From Alistipes sp. CHKCI003 (lineage in GTDB: Bacteria > Bacteroidota > Bacteroidia > Bacteroidales > Rikenellaceae), in contig NZ_FCNT01000018.1 of assembly GCF_900021155.1 (NCBI RefSeq), positions 1-64,000 on the forward strand: a stretch of 64,000 nucleotides of DNA. The letters run 5' to 3'. Within the stretch, counting starts at the first letter, position 1, and each line of letters begins with the position of its first letter. The notes under the pieces are model-generated. The model did not search any database and had not been told where the DNA came from. It saw only the letters and a list, made by a program, of their open reading frames with translations. Positions 1-8,793 of this stretch are shown piece by piece. Both the position numbers and the translations under genes were made by a program.

Positions 1-203
1 CCGAGCGTGAGCGCCCCGGCGGTCGCTTCTCCCGAGCGGGTGCGGACCGGACGGGCGGTTTCGTAAAATTCGCGGGCCGCGGCCGCGGTGAGGCCCGCCC
101 CGTCCCGGACGGGCGGCTCCGAGGGTGTGGTGTCGACCGAACAGGACGGCGGCAGCCACCACGCGGCAGCACACAGGATCGGGAGTAACAATTTTTTATT
201 CAC
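1..203 (-). CDS. N-terminus of a lipoprotein, cut by the left edge
   Basis: Reading leftward from a GTG at 203 gives MNKKLLLPILCAAAWW followed by LPPSCS, a lipoprotein signal peptide with a Cys near residue 21. The mature part seen (67 residues in all) is Ala/Pro/Thr-rich and includes AREFYETARPV. An in-frame stop at 216-218 leaves no room for an upstream ATG, so GTG at 203 or TTG at 191 must be the start. The protein is probably exported and lipid-anchored; the family cannot be told from this fragment. Confidence 0.6.
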   Translation of the reverse strand, partial: MNKKLLLPILCAAAWWLPPSCSVDTTPSEPPVRDGAGLTAAAAREFYETARPVRTRSGEATAGALTL

Positions 204-659
204 AGGCGAGAAATATTAAGTGTGCACACTCGATCTTCACCTGCAATGTACGCGATTTTTCCCGGCTCTGCAAGTTCGTGCGGGCTGCGGGGTGGAAAAC
301 TTCGAGGGGTATGATATAAAACCGCCGGTAAGGCCGTGGACAGGAAGCCCCGCCGTGCGCGACGCGCGCACGCGGAAAGGTGTCCGGCACGGCCCGAACC
401 GGGGGGCGGATCAGCAGGCGGCGAACGGGCCGGACCGACGAGGCGATCCGACGGTGAGACCCGAAGAAGGAACAGAGACGAATTCGGACCGAAGCGCGGG
501 AGACTTGAGGCAGGTTCGGACCGAAGCGGCGGGCCGACCGAGACGGGCCGGGCCTGCGTTGCGGTCTTGCTGCCGATCCGATTCGAACCTTGTTCGTCCG
601 CGGACGGTAGCGGGGCGGGAATTTTTGAGGACCGGGTCGTAAAATAACGCCGCAATTAC
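204..659. other. intergenic region without a recognisable gene
   Basis: GC-rich sequence between two divergent genes. The open frames on both strands overlap each other and have Arg/Pro-rich, low-complexity translations with no recognisable family. I see only the promoter region of gcvH at its right end. Confidence 0.5.
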
Positions 660-689
660 TTGCTGTTACGAAAATAACACTTATATTTG
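660..689 (+). promoter_or_regulatory. Bacteroidetes-type promoter of gcvH
   Basis: TTG at 660-662, a 19-nt spacer, then TATATTTG at 682-689 matches the Bacteroidetes housekeeping promoter. Transcription would start about 695, giving a leader of roughly 40 nt before gcvH. Confidence 0.75.
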
Positions 690-733
690 CATGAATTTTA
701 CCCGAAAACTACCACTTAAAATAGAAACGCATT

Positions 734-1111
734 ATGAACGTACCTGCAAACCTGAAGTATTCGAACGATCACGAATGGTGCCGCGTCGAAGGCGACACGG
801 CTTATGTCGGCATTACCGATTTCGCCCAGAGCCAGTTGGGCGACATCGTCTTCGTGGACGTGCCGACCGTGGGCGAGACCCTCGCCGCCGGCGACGTCTT
901 CGGCTCGATCGAGGCCGTGAAGACCGTCAGCGATGCCTTCATTCCCGTCTCGGGCGAGATTCTGGAGTTCAACCCGGCCGTCGATGCCGATCCCGCCGTC
1001 GTGAATAAGGACGCTTACGGCGAAGGCTGGCTCGTGAAGGTCCGCCTGTCGAATCCGGCCGAAGTGGACGGACTGCTCAGCGCCGACCAGTACAAGGAGC
1101 TGATCGGTTGA
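734..1111 (+). CDS. gcvH: glycine cleavage system H protein
   Basis: The 125-residue protein has the full length of the H protein, the mobile lipoyl carrier that shuttles aminomethyl groups between the P, T and L proteins of glycine cleavage in the cytoplasm. The lipoyl-domain signature [11 protein letters not shown] is present, with K63 as the predicted lipoylated residue, and the N-terminal YSNDHEW motif is typical. No gcvP, gcvT or lpd is nearby. mdh follows after 143 nt, so the two may be transcribed together. The ATG at 734 fits the family N-terminus. Confidence 0.95.
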   Translation: MNVPANLKYSNDHEWCRVEGDTAYVGITDFAQSQLGDIVFVDVPTVGETLAAGDVFGSIEAVKTVSDAFIPVSGEILEFNPAVDADPAVVNKDAYGEGWLVKVRLSNPAEVDGLLSADQYKELIG

Positions 1112-1254
1112 GGTCGCTTTGCCGACGGACGGGGCGATTGGAGCGGTCCCGCAGCGATCGAGGCACGGTTTCGGTCCGGAAGGGGATTCGAAGGCGACGA
1201 GGAGGCCGTTGACGGAGGATACGAAACATAGAAATCTATAAATACCAAATTGTT

Positions 1255-2196
1255 ATGTCAAAAGTTACCGTTGTGGGCGCAGGCGCCGTGGGTGCTACCT
1301 GTGCGAATGTGATGGCCTGCCGTGAGGTGGCGAGCGAAGTGGTTCTCATCGACATCAAGGAGGGTCTCTCCGAGGGTAAGATGCTGGATATGTACCAGTG
1401 CTCGACGCTGATGGATTTCGATACGAAACTCGTCGGTGCGACCAACGACTACAAGGCTTCGGCCAATTCGGACGTAGTGGTCATCACTTCGGGTATTCCC
1501 CGCAAGCCGGGCATGACCCGCGAGGAGCTGATCGGCACCAATGCCAAGATCATGAAGGGCGTGATCGAGAATGTCATCAAGTATTCGCCGCGTGCGATCG
1601 TGATCGTGGTCGCCAATCCGATGGATACGTTGACCTATCTGGCGCTGAAGGCTTCGGGGCTGCCCAAGAACCGCATCGTCGGCATGGGCGGCGCGCTCGA
1701 TTCGTCGCGTTTCAAATGCTATCTGGCGAAAGCCACGGGCGCGAACATCAATAACGTGGACGGCATGGTCATCGGCGGCCACGGCGATACGACGATGCTG
1801 CCGCTGCTGTCGAAGGCGACGGTAAACGGCGTGCCCGTCGCACAGTTCGCGTCGAAAAAGAAATTGCAGGAGGCCGTGGCCAATACGATGGTCGGCGGCG
1901 CTACGCTGACCAAACTCATCGGTACGTCGGCATGGTATGCTCCGGGCGCTGCGGCTTCGATGATGGTCGAGTCGATTCTCCACGATCAGAAGAAGATCGT
2001 GCCCTGCTGCTGTTACCTCGAAGGCGAGTACGGGCAGTCGGACATCTGCATCGGCGTGCCGGCCGTGATCGGCCGCAAGGGCGTCGAGAAGATCGTGAAG
2101 ATCGACCTTACGAAGGAGGAGGCCGAGAAATTCGCCGCATCGGCCGATGCCGTGCGCAAGACGAACAAGGTCCTCTATGAGATAGGCGCCTTGTAG
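1255..2196 (+). CDS. mdh: NAD-dependent malate dehydrogenase
   Basis: This 313-residue protein interconverts malate and oxaloacetate with NAD(H) in the cytoplasm. The Rossmann motif GAGAVG lies at residues 8-13. R83 in IPRKPGMTR is the arginine that marks malate rather than lactate specificity (lactate dehydrogenases usually have Gln there). LDSSR (149-153) and the catalytic His in GGHGDT (H176) are intact. The size and layout are those of the LDH-like bacterial MDH. A strong hairpin terminator follows directly. Confidence 0.96.
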   Translation: MSKVTVVGAGAVGATCANVMACREVASEVVLIDIKEGLSEGKMLDMYQCSTLMDFDTKLVGATNDYKASANSDVVVITSGIPRKPGMTREELIGTNAKIMKGVIENVIKYSPRAIVIVVANPMDTLTYLALKASGLPKNRIVGMGGALDSSRFKCYLAKATGANINNVDGMVIGGHGDTTMLPLLSKATVNGVPVAQFASKKKLQEAVANTMVGGATLTKLIGTSAWYAPGAAASMMVESILHDQKKIVPCCCYLEGEYGQSDICIGVPAVIGRKGVEKIVKIDLTKEEAEKFAASADAVRKTNKVLYEIGAL

Positions 2197-2210
2197 TCCG
2201 GCGCGCTTTC

Positions 2211-2256
2211 CGAACGAAAACCCCGTCGCAGTCGGTGCGTCGGGGTTTTTCGTTCG
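2211..2256 (+). terminator. terminator after mdh
   Basis: Arms CGAACGAAAACCCCG (2211-2225) and CGGGGTTTTTCGTTCG (2241-2256) are complementary except for one extra T. The T-run sits inside the right arm. It is nearly symmetrical and may stop transcription from both sides. Confidence 0.75.
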
Positions 2257-2908
2257 GATTTGCGACAGACGTGCCGGGCGGGACACGTCGAAAGCAGGGA
2301 GCGGGAAAAGCAGGCAGACGAATTATGGAGCAGCAGATTACAGCCTATTTCCCTGATTCGAAGGTTGCAAACGGTTTGCGATTTCGTTCGGACAGCATCG
2401 GGATATGTCGTGCCTTGCTCGGACGGGGTGTTCGAACCGAAATTGCGGCACCGGTCGAAAGAGCCCTTGAAAATTGCCTGCAATCCGTCTGCGAATACCT
2501 CGGCAGAACCCCTGCCGCATGCCGGTAAAGCGGTGGTTCCGGCCGGATTTGCCGCATTGTCGGGATTACCTTAACGAGTACCCTCCAAGTGTCCGAGGCC
2601 CCGGAAAACATTCTTCGTAACTCTTGCCGAAAACTCCTGCCGAATCCCGCCGAAAACCCTTGCCGAACTCCGCCGGAAATCTTCGCCGCCCCCCCCCTCG
2701 GCAGAACTCATTTTCGGTCTGGGTTGCCGATGCAGCGGCATCCGCACGGGGATATGAGGCGGAATATCCCTGTGTTTGCGGTCGTCTTCACTGGATTCGC
2801 GAGGGGGCTTGGCGTGCGTAACGTTCGAACGAGAGAGGGCCCAACCGGTTTTTAATCCTCTGCGGGTAGTCTGCCGGGAAAGACCCTTTGTATGGGCGCT
2901 GCAAATGA
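2257..2908. other. intergenic region with degenerate short repeats
   Basis: No convincing gene lies between the mdh and tnaA 3' ends. At about 2620-2700 there is a degenerate tandem pattern of TTGCCGAA/TCCGCCGAA-like units ending in a run of C. Open frames here lack any recognisable family. Confidence 0.4.
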
Positions 2909-2944
2909 CAAGAGGCTGTCTGACAAGTCAGAGACAGCCTCTTG
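2909..2944. terminator. dispersed GGCTGTC hairpin at the tnaA 3' end
   Basis: Perfect 13-bp arms CAAGAGGCTGTCT (2909-2921) and AGACAGCCTCTTG (2932-2944) lie just beyond the tnaA stop. The same GGCTGTC...GACAGCC core recurs near 5312, 5405, 5565, 30713 and 59154, so this belongs to a dispersed hairpin family used at gene ends. Confidence 0.7.
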
Positions 2945-2965
2945 TCGTTGGCAGCGGAGCAGCCG

Positions 2966-4348
2966 TTATTTCTTCACCGGCTCCAGCTCCACGGTGAAGT
3001 GGCGCAGGATCGGGGTCTCGAACGTGATCTTATAGCCCGAGGTGATCGACTCGCGGCGCTCGTAAATGTTGCGGCAGGCGGCGGCGATCACGCGGATGTG
3101 ATTGTCCGTGTAGACCCGGCGCGGAATGGCCAGACGCAGCAACTCCAGTTTCGGATAGCGGTTCTCGTGGGTCTCGGGATCGCGGTCGGCAAGGATCGAG
3201 CCGATCTCCACGCCGCGGATGCCCGCTTCGAGGTAGAGCTCGATGCCGAGCGTCTGGGCGATGAACTCCTCCTTCGGCAGGTTGGGGAGAATCTTCTTGG
3301 CGTCGATGAAGATCGCATGACCGCCGGCAGGACGCTGGTAGGGTACGCCGTAGTCGTCGAGCAGGTCGCCCAGCAGTTTCACCTGCCGGATGCGGGCGTC
3401 GAGCTGTGCGAACTCGGTGTTCTCGTCCAGACCCACGGCGAGCGCGTCCATGTCGCGGCCCGACATGCCGCCGTAGGTGAGGTAACCTTCGAACATGATG
3501 CTGTACTGCATTACCTTGCGGTAGAGCTCCTCGGAGTGCATGGCCACGAAACCGCCCATGTTCACCACGCCGTCCTTCTTGGCCGAAATGGTCATCATGT
3601 CGGCATAGCTGTAAATCTCGCGTACGATCTCCTTGATGCTCTTGTCGGCATAGCCCTCCTCGCGCGTCTTGATGAAGTAGGCGTTCTCGGCGAAGCGGGC
3701 CGAGTCGAACAGGACGGGCACGCCGTAGCGGTGGCAGAGTTCCGACGTCTCGCGGATGTTGCGCATCGAAACGGGCTGGCCGCCGGCCGTGTTGTTGGTG
3801 ATGGTCAGCACCACGCACGGGATCTTCTCCTTGGGGTTCTCCTTGAGGATCTTCTCCAGTTTGCCGAGGTCCATCTCTCCCTTGAAGGGGATTTCGAGCT
3901 GCGTGTCGGCCGCGGCGTCGATCGTGCAGTCTACGGCGTGGCAGCGGCGGAACTCGATGTGGCCCTTCGTGGTGTCGAAGTGGGAGTTGCCCGGGACGAT
4001 GTCGCCCTCCTTGAGGATCGCCGAGAAGAGCACGTTCTCGGCGGCGCGGCCTTGGTGCGTGGGCAGGAAGTAGGGCATGTCGAAGAGCTTGCCGACCATC
4101 TCCTTGAGGCGGAAGTAGGACGATGCACCGGCATAGCTTTCGTCGCCGGTCATCATGGCGGCCCACTGACGGTCGCTCATCGAGCCGGTGCCCGAGTCGG
4201 TCAGCAGGTCGATCGTAACCTGCTCGCTGCGCAGTTTGAAGAGGTTGTACTTGGCTTCGCGGATCCACTGTTCGCGTTCGGCGCGGGTCGAGGGGCGGAT
4301 GGGTTCCGTCATTTTGATTTTGTAGGGTTCTGCGTACGGCAATTCCAT
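2966..4348 (-). CDS. tnaA: tryptophanase
   Basis: A 460-residue PLP enzyme of the tryptophanase / tyrosine phenol-lyase family, cleaving L-tryptophan to indole, pyruvate and ammonia. The PLP lysine is K258 in SAKKDG. Three positions separate tryptophanase from tyrosine phenol-lyase, and all point to tryptophanase: Asp125 in HFDTTKGH (Thr in TPL), EIGS where TPL has an Arg, and His450 in LRHFT (Phe in TPL). Indole production is typical of Alistipes. There is no TnaC-type leader peptide or tnaB beside it. Its promoter diverges from that of the rubredoxin gene. Confidence 0.93.
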   Translation of the reverse strand: MELPYAEPYKIKMTEPIRPSTRAEREQWIREAKYNLFKLRSEQVTIDLLTDSGTGSMSDRQWAAMMTGDESYAGASSYFRLKEMVGKLFDMPYFLPTHQGRAAENVLFSAILKEGDIVPGNSHFDTTKGHIEFRRCHAVDCTIDAAADTQLEIPFKGEMDLGKLEKILKENPKEKIPCVVLTITNNTAGGQPVSMRNIRETSELCHRYGVPVLFDSARFAENAYFIKTREEGYADKSIKEIVREIYSYADMMTISAKKDGVVNMGGFVAMHSEELYRKVMQYSIMFEGYLTYGGMSGRDMDALAVGLDENTEFAQLDARIRQVKLLGDLLDDYGVPYQRPAGGHAIFIDAKKILPNLPKEEFIAQTLGIELYLEAGIRGVEIGSILADRDPETHENRYPKLELLRLAIPRRVYTDNHIRVIAAACRNIYERRESITSGYKITFETPILRHFTVELEPVKK

Positions 4349-4393
4349 AGTTGTAAAAAGGTTTTAGAGATTATAGTTCGTAAGCATTTTGCC

Positions 4394-4426
4394 CAAAATT
4401 ACAAAAAATTTCCGGATAAATACAAA
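4394..4426 (-). promoter_or_regulatory. promoter of tnaA
   Basis: On the minus strand TTTG (4423-4426), a 21-nt spacer, and TAATTTTG (4394-4401) match the Bacteroidetes promoter, about 45 nt upstream of the tnaA ATG. Confidence 0.6.
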
Positions 4427-4435
4427 TAAAGGTAT

Positions 4436-4443
4436 TATATTTG
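4436..4443 (+). promoter_or_regulatory. -7 box for the rubredoxin-sodB unit
   Basis: TATATTTG at 4436-4443 fits TAnnTTTG and lies 30 nt before the rubredoxin start. No good upstream TTG is seen at the usual distance, so this call is weaker. Confidence 0.5.
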
Positions 4444-4473
4444 TTAGCATGATCGCAAAAACGAACCGGTCCT

Positions 4474-4638
4474 ATGAAAAAATACCGCTGCATTGTCTGC
4501 GACTACATCTACGATCCCGGGCCGGGCGATCCCGAGAACGGAATCGCTCCCGAAACCTCGTTCGACGATCTGCCCGACGGGTGGATCTGTCCCGTGTGCG
4601 GCGAGGGAAAATGGGCGTTCGAACCGGTTGCGGAATAG
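4474..4638 (+). CDS. rubredoxin
   Basis: A 54-residue protein starting [15 protein letters not shown]. Two CxxC pairs, CIVC (residues 6-9) and CPVC (about 39-42), supply the four cysteine ligands of the single iron, and the [11 protein letters not shown] stretch is the classic second loop. It is a cytoplasmic one-electron carrier, often used to reduce rubrerythrin, superoxide reductase or oxygen reductases in anaerobes. It sits immediately before sodB, which suggests a shared role in oxygen defence. Confidence 0.95.
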   Translation: MKKYRCIVCDYIYDPGPGDPENGIAPETSFDDLPDGWICPVCGEGKWAFEPVAE

Positions 4639-4692
4639 TTTTTGCGGCCTATGCAACCGTCAATCGTATCACTTTTAATCTTCATTACCGCT

Positions 4693-5301
4693 ATGACAAC
4701 CGACACGGCAACCGAAGCGCGGTTCGTAACCCGCGACCTGCCATACGCCTACGATGCGCTGGCGCCCCACATTTCCGAGGAGACGATGCGTTACCACCAC
4801 GACAAACACTATACGGGCTATGTGGCGAAGCTCAACGAGCTCGCCCTCGATACGCCCTTTGCGCAGCAGCCGCTCGAAGACATCGTCGTTTCGTCGGACG
4901 GTGCGCTGTTCAATAACGCCGCACAGGCGTGGAACCACGAATTTTTCTTCGACACCCTTTCGCCCGCCCCGCAGAGCGTTCCCACCGGCAAGCTCGCCGA
5001 GGCCGTCGACAAGTACTTCGGATCGTTCGAGAACTTCAAGGCTGAGATGAGTAAAGCCGGTACGGCGCTCTTCGGCTCGGGCTGGGTTTGGCTGGTCGAG
5101 GACAAGGCCGGCCGGCTGGCCGTCATGAGTGAGCAGAATGCCGGCAACCCGCTTCGCTACGGGATGAAACCTCTCATGTGCTTCGACGTGTGGGAACATG
5201 CCTATTACATCGACTACCGCAACCGTCGCGCCGACGCGATCGCCGCCCTGTGGAATGTAATCGACTGGAAGACGGTCGGCGAACGCTACGAAAAGAGATA
5301 A
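4693..5301 (+). CDS. sodB: superoxide dismutase, Fe/Mn family (Fe-type residues)
   Basis: About 202 residues from the ATG at 4693 (an in-frame ATG at 4651 and a TTG at 4642 are less likely starts, because SODs begin near LPYAYDALAPH). The metal ligands are visible: H35 (YHHDKHY), H82 (WNH), D165 and H169 (DVWEHAYY). FNNAAQAWNH carries the Gln typical of Fe-SODs, although Bacteroidales enzymes of this type can also work with Mn. It converts superoxide to peroxide and oxygen. The rubredoxin gene ends 54 nt upstream and an intrinsic terminator follows. Confidence 0.93.
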   Translation: MTTDTATEARFVTRDLPYAYDALAPHISEETMRYHHDKHYTGYVAKLNELALDTPFAQQPLEDIVVSSDGALFNNAAQAWNHEFFFDTLSPAPQSVPTGKLAEAVDKYFGSFENFKAEMSKAGTALFGSGWVWLVEDKAGRLAVMSEQNAGNPLRYGMKPLMCFDVWEHAYYIDYRNRRADAIAALWNVIDWKTVGERYEKR

Positions 5302-5309
5302 GGACGAAG

Positions 5310-5690
5310 GAGGGGCTGTCTGACACGTGTTAGCCCCCCCCCTTTTTTTCGTACCGCTATTCGGGAACTTTTCCGAATACGCGATTCTCTGAGCGTTAAA
5401 AAAACTTGTTAGACAGCCTCTCTTTTTTTCGTGCCGCTGTCCGAGACCTTTCCCCGAAAGGACGATTCCCGGATGGGTGAAAACTCCTCGGAAGCCCCTC
5501 GTGCGTTTGCGTGATCGGGCGCCGCAAGCCGCGAACGATTCGTCCGGATATGGATCGGGGCTGTCTGATGGGCTGTCTAACAGGTTTAGTCGGCCCTTTT
5601 TTGTGCCTGCTGCTATCCGGGGGTATTTCCGAACTCGAATCCTCAGAGGGTGTAAAGACTTGTCGGACGCTTCCTTTCGCACGGAATCCG
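5310..5690 (+). repeat. three diverged direct copies of a terminator-containing unit
   Basis: Three units of about 100-150 nt start near 5310, 5400 and 5565. Each has a GGCTGTC/TTAGACAGCC-type hairpin, a T-run, then CGTACCGCTATTCGGGAA or a variant, then ATTC..GAG.GTTAAA.ACTTGT. The CGTACCGCTATTCG part reappears inverted at about 30690-30710. No gene is visible between sodB and the DPP IV terminator. Confidence 0.6.
5312..5348 (+). terminator. intrinsic terminator after sodB
   Basis: GGGGCT (5312-5317) pairs with AGCCCC (5332-5337) around a TGACACGTGTTA core, followed by C-rich sequence and seven T. It is the first member of the repeated units annotated at 5310-5690. Confidence 0.8.
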
Positions 5691-5881
5691 TCGTCATCGC
5701 TCCTCGCGGCTTCGTTCGCGGCCGCCTCCGCGTCGCTTGCGGTCCCGCCTCTCTGCGCTCCGGTCGCTCCCTGTCGGGATCCGGTTCGTGCTTTGCGCGA
5801 TCCGGATGCGCCCGCATTGCCGGCTCCGAACCGGCTCCGGAAGCAGCTTCGTCTGAGCCGGTCGGCCGCCCTTCGCAACGA

Positions 5882-5920
5882 AGATGCCGCATGCGGGATG
5901 CTCTCCCGCATGCGGCATCT
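5882..5920 (-). terminator. perfect 17-bp hairpin at the end of the DPP IV operon
   Basis: AGATGCCGCATGCGGGA (5882-5898) and its exact complement (5904-5920) flank a 5-nt loop, about 30 nt beyond the DPP IV stop. There is no long T-run. Confidence 0.65.
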
Positions 5921-5952
5921 CCGTTCCGGCAGGAGTCCGCCGTTGCAGGGCC

Positions 5953-8079
5953 TCAGAGGTGCTCGATCGTGTACTCCGCCATCTTTTGCCGCACGTTGCG
6001 CATGTCGTGGGGCATCATCGAGTGGTTCTGGTCGGGATAGACCATCATGTCGTACTGCTTGCCGCAGCGGTTGAGCGCGCGGGCCATCTCCATCGTGTTC
6101 TGGAAGTGTACGTTGTCGTCCGCCGTGCCGTGGACGATAAGCAGTTTCGTGTGCGTGTCGTCGAGCCGCTCGGCGAAGTTGAGCGGCGAGTTGTCGTCAT
6201 ACCCCGCGGGGTTGTCCTGCGGCAGTCCGTTGTAAATCTCGGTATAGATGGAGTCGTAGAACCGCCATGAGGTAACGGGAGCCACGGCGATCGCCATCTT
6301 GAAGAGCCCGTCGCCCTTCAGCGCGCAGCCCAGCGCCATGAAACCGCCGTAGGACCAGCCGTAGATGCCGATCCGTGCGGGATCGGCCCACGGCTGCGCC
6401 GCGAGGTAGCGGGCCACGGAGAGCTGATCCTCGACTTCGAGCCGCCCGAGCTGTCCGTAGGTGCATTTCTTGAATGCTTCGCCGCGGAAGCCCGTGCCGC
6501 GTCCGTCGGCGCAGACCACGACATAGCCCGCGTCGACGAGGGCATCCTCCCAATCGAGCGACCAGCGGTCGGCGACCTGCTGCGAACCCGGACCCGAATA
6601 CTGGGTCATGAGGATCGGATAGCGTTTCGACGGATCGAATCCGCGCGGCCGCAGGATCCATGCATTCAGCGTGTCGCCCCGTTCGGTGGGAATCGTGATG
6701 AACTCCTTGACGGGGCGCTCCGAGGCTGCCAGTTCGCTGCGCAGCGCCTCGCTCGTGCGGAGCGTGCGGACCAGCTTGCCCTCGCCCGTGCGGATCTCGA
6801 CGCGGTTGGGGGTCGAGGCATTGGAGAAGGTCGAAATGTAGTATTTCATGCCGCGGCTTGGGGCGATCGTGTAGTAGCCGTCGCCGCCCGTGAGGCGCCG
6901 TTTCTTGCGTCCGTCGAGCGTGATGCTGTAGAGGTCGCGGCGCAGGGGCGATGCCTCGGTCGAGAGGTAGTAGATGCGTTTGTCCGTCAGGCCGGCGATT
7001 CCCGTAACCTCCCAATCGCCTCGGGTGATGGGGTGGAGCAGACCCTCGCCGATGCTGTACAAATAGAGGTGCATGCGCCCGGCCGAGGTCTCCTCCATGA
7101 CGACGAAGCGGTCCTCGTCGAGGAACGTTACGGTCGAGGCGTGTACGCGCTCCACGTAACGGGGAGAGCGTTCTTCGTAGATCGTGCGCTGCGATCCGTC
7201 GGCGTCGCACAGCACCACCTCGAACCGGTTTTGGAGGCGGTTGACGCGGTAGAAGTAAAGCCGCCCGTCGGGGGTCCAGCCCAAATGGGGGATGTACTGA
7301 TCGGTCTCGGCGCCGGTGTCGATGCGCGTGCGGGCGCCGGTGTCGATGTCGAAGAGCCAAAGCTCCACCGTGGAGTTCCGTTCGCCGGCCTTGGGGTATT
7401 TGAAGGTGTAGGCTTCGTTGTAGAGTTTGCCGTCGAAACGCATCATTTCGAAGACGGGGACCTCGCTCTCGTCGAAACGCAGGTAGGCGATCCGGCGGCT
7501 GTCGGGCGAGAAGGCGTAGGCTTTGGTGAAGCCGAACTCCTCCTCGTAGACCCAATCGGTCGTGCCGTTGATGATGCGGTTCCAAGCGCCGTCCTGCGTG
7601 ATTCGGCGCACGCTCTCGGTTTCGATGTCGTAGAGCCACAGGTCGTTGCGGCTCGAAAAGGCGATCCGACGGCCGTCGGGCGAGAACGATGCGTCGCGCG
7701 TGGAGTCGATCCCGAGCATGATGGGGCGAAGTCCCCGTGCGTCGGAAAGGTAGTAGCGCGTGGTGTAGGAGTGGCGGTAGATCGGCTCGCTGCCCGAGGC
7801 GACGAGAATGGTCCGTTCGTCGGGCGAGAGCTGGTAGTCGGCGATCGCGAAGCTGTCGGGCGTCTCGGGCAGCAGCGTCTCGCCCGCACATGCTTCGGCA
7901 TAGGCGTATTTGCGGATCGTGTTGTCTTCCAAGACGGTGTAGTGTACGCCGTCGGCCATCGAGCGGATGCCCCGCACGGTCTCGTTCATCGAGCGCAGAC
8001 GCACGATCTCGTCGTAGCTCTGGGCATGTGCGGCCGCGGCCGCGAGGGCCAGCGCCGCGAGGGTCAGCAGTTTTTTCAT
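5953..8079 (-). CDS. dipeptidyl peptidase IV (S9B serine peptidase)
   Basis: A 708-residue exported peptidase that removes X-Pro or X-Ala dipeptides from peptide N-termini. A Sec signal (MKKLLTLAALALAAAAAHAQ) is followed by a DPPIV-type beta-propeller containing the substrate-binding glutamate motif WVYEEEF. The C-terminal alpha/beta hydrolase domain has the nucleophile S576 (GWSYGG), Asp near 654 (HGTADDNVH) and H686 (DQNHSM). It probably acts in the periplasm on dietary or host peptides. It is the last gene of a three-gene leftward operon, only 3 nt after the preceding gene. Confidence 0.93.
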   Translation of the reverse strand: MKKLLTLAALALAAAAAHAQSYDEIVRLRSMNETVRGIRSMADGVHYTVLEDNTIRKYAYAEACAGETLLPETPDSFAIADYQLSPDERTILVASGSEPIYRHSYTTRYYLSDARGLRPIMLGIDSTRDASFSPDGRRIAFSSRNDLWLYDIETESVRRITQDGAWNRIINGTTDWVYEEEFGFTKAYAFSPDSRRIAYLRFDESEVPVFEMMRFDGKLYNEAYTFKYPKAGERNSTVELWLFDIDTGARTRIDTGAETDQYIPHLGWTPDGRLYFYRVNRLQNRFEVVLCDADGSQRTIYEERSPRYVERVHASTVTFLDEDRFVVMEETSAGRMHLYLYSIGEGLLHPITRGDWEVTGIAGLTDKRIYYLSTEASPLRRDLYSITLDGRKKRRLTGGDGYYTIAPSRGMKYYISTFSNASTPNRVEIRTGEGKLVRTLRTSEALRSELAASERPVKEFITIPTERGDTLNAWILRPRGFDPSKRYPILMTQYSGPGSQQVADRWSLDWEDALVDAGYVVVCADGRGTGFRGEAFKKCTYGQLGRLEVEDQLSVARYLAAQPWADPARIGIYGWSYGGFMALGCALKGDGLFKMAIAVAPVTSWRFYDSIYTEIYNGLPQDNPAGYDDNSPLNFAERLDDTHTKLLIVHGTADDNVHFQNTMEMARALNRCGKQYDMMVYPDQNHSMMPHDMRNVRQKMAEYTIEHL

Positions 8080-8082
8080 GGG

Positions 8083-8769
8083 TCAGATGTCTTCGGTGTC
8101 GAATTCGTATCCCAAGCGTTTGCCCGTTACGAACTTCGAGTTATCGAGTTTGGTGTTGAACTGGTCTACCGTAACACGTTTGCCGTCTTCGTACGAAGGT
8201 ACCAAAAGATCGAAGCCCAGTGCGAAGGCGATGGCCGCTTCGAGAATGCCTTTGAGCGCTTCGCGCCCGATTTCGGCCGTGCCGAACGAGGCGGCCTTGA
8301 CGCCCGTCTGGCCTTTGCCTTCGACGAAATAGCGCCGTTCGCGGTTGATGAAGATGCGTCCGATGAGGTAGCCTTCGTCGGCATTGCGGTTGAACTTGAA
8401 CGAGTCCGAAAGGAAATTGTAGATGTTGACGATGCCGCAGTAGGAGTTGTCCGGATCGGCTTCGACGTAGGGGGTTCGCCGGACGGCGTGGTCCTCCGGG
8501 AATTCGAAGACGTCGGTGTGCATCTGGAAGATCAGAAGATCGTCGGCGATCTGCATCTGCGCTTCGAACTTGCCCCGGTCGCGGTATTCGAGCCGTACGC
8601 GGCGGTCGAGTTTGCCGTCCAGCTCGTCGTCCATCTCCGACGCCATCTCCAGCAGGGTCTCCTTCAGTTCGTTGAAAGCCGCGAACGTGTTGTCGAAAAC
8701 GCGCTGCTTGAGCGTGGACTTGCGGACGATCGCGTCGAGGATTCGGCTCCTCGGGGAGGTTGGTTCCAT
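8083..8769 (-). CDS. conserved hypothetical protein
   Basis: I do not recognise a named family. The 228-residue protein has no signal peptide or membrane segment. Residues about 15-60 are helical and acidic (LKETLLEMASEMDDELDGKLD), and the centre is rich in aromatic and charged residues (FEFPEDHAVRRTPY, GIVNIYNFLSDSF). It looks like a soluble cytoplasmic protein. It lies 24 nt after the glucosaminidase-like gene and 3 nt before DPP IV, so it is co-transcribed with both. Confidence 0.7.
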   Translation of the reverse strand: MEPTSPRSRILDAIVRKSTLKQRVFDNTFAAFNELKETLLEMASEMDDELDGKLDRRVRLEYRDRGKFEAQMQIADDLLIFQMHTDVFEFPEDHAVRRTPYVEADPDNSYCGIVNIYNFLSDSFKFNRNADEGYLIGRIFINRERRYFVEGKGQTGVKAASFGTAEIGREALKGILEAAIAFALGFDLLVPSYEDGKRVTVDQFNTKLDNSKFVTGKRLGYEFDTEDI

Positions 8770-8793
8770 AAAAGATTATCGTAGGTTTTGTTT

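Noticed and set aside
1258-2286. Long open frames antisense to mdh, nfnB, purB, btuB and other genes
   Set aside because: They mirror the codon structure of the strong genes on the other strand and are explained by GC-rich third positions.
2966-4348. Tyrosine phenol-lyase instead of tryptophanase
   Set aside because: All three diagnostic positions (Asp in FDTT, EIGS in place of the Arg segment, His in LRHFT) are those of tryptophanase.
5331-5342. Homopolymeric C or G runs as phase-variable switches (also near 2690, 15700, 33653, 48800)
   Set aside because: All lie in intergenic regions outside start codons and promoters, so slippage would not switch a gene.
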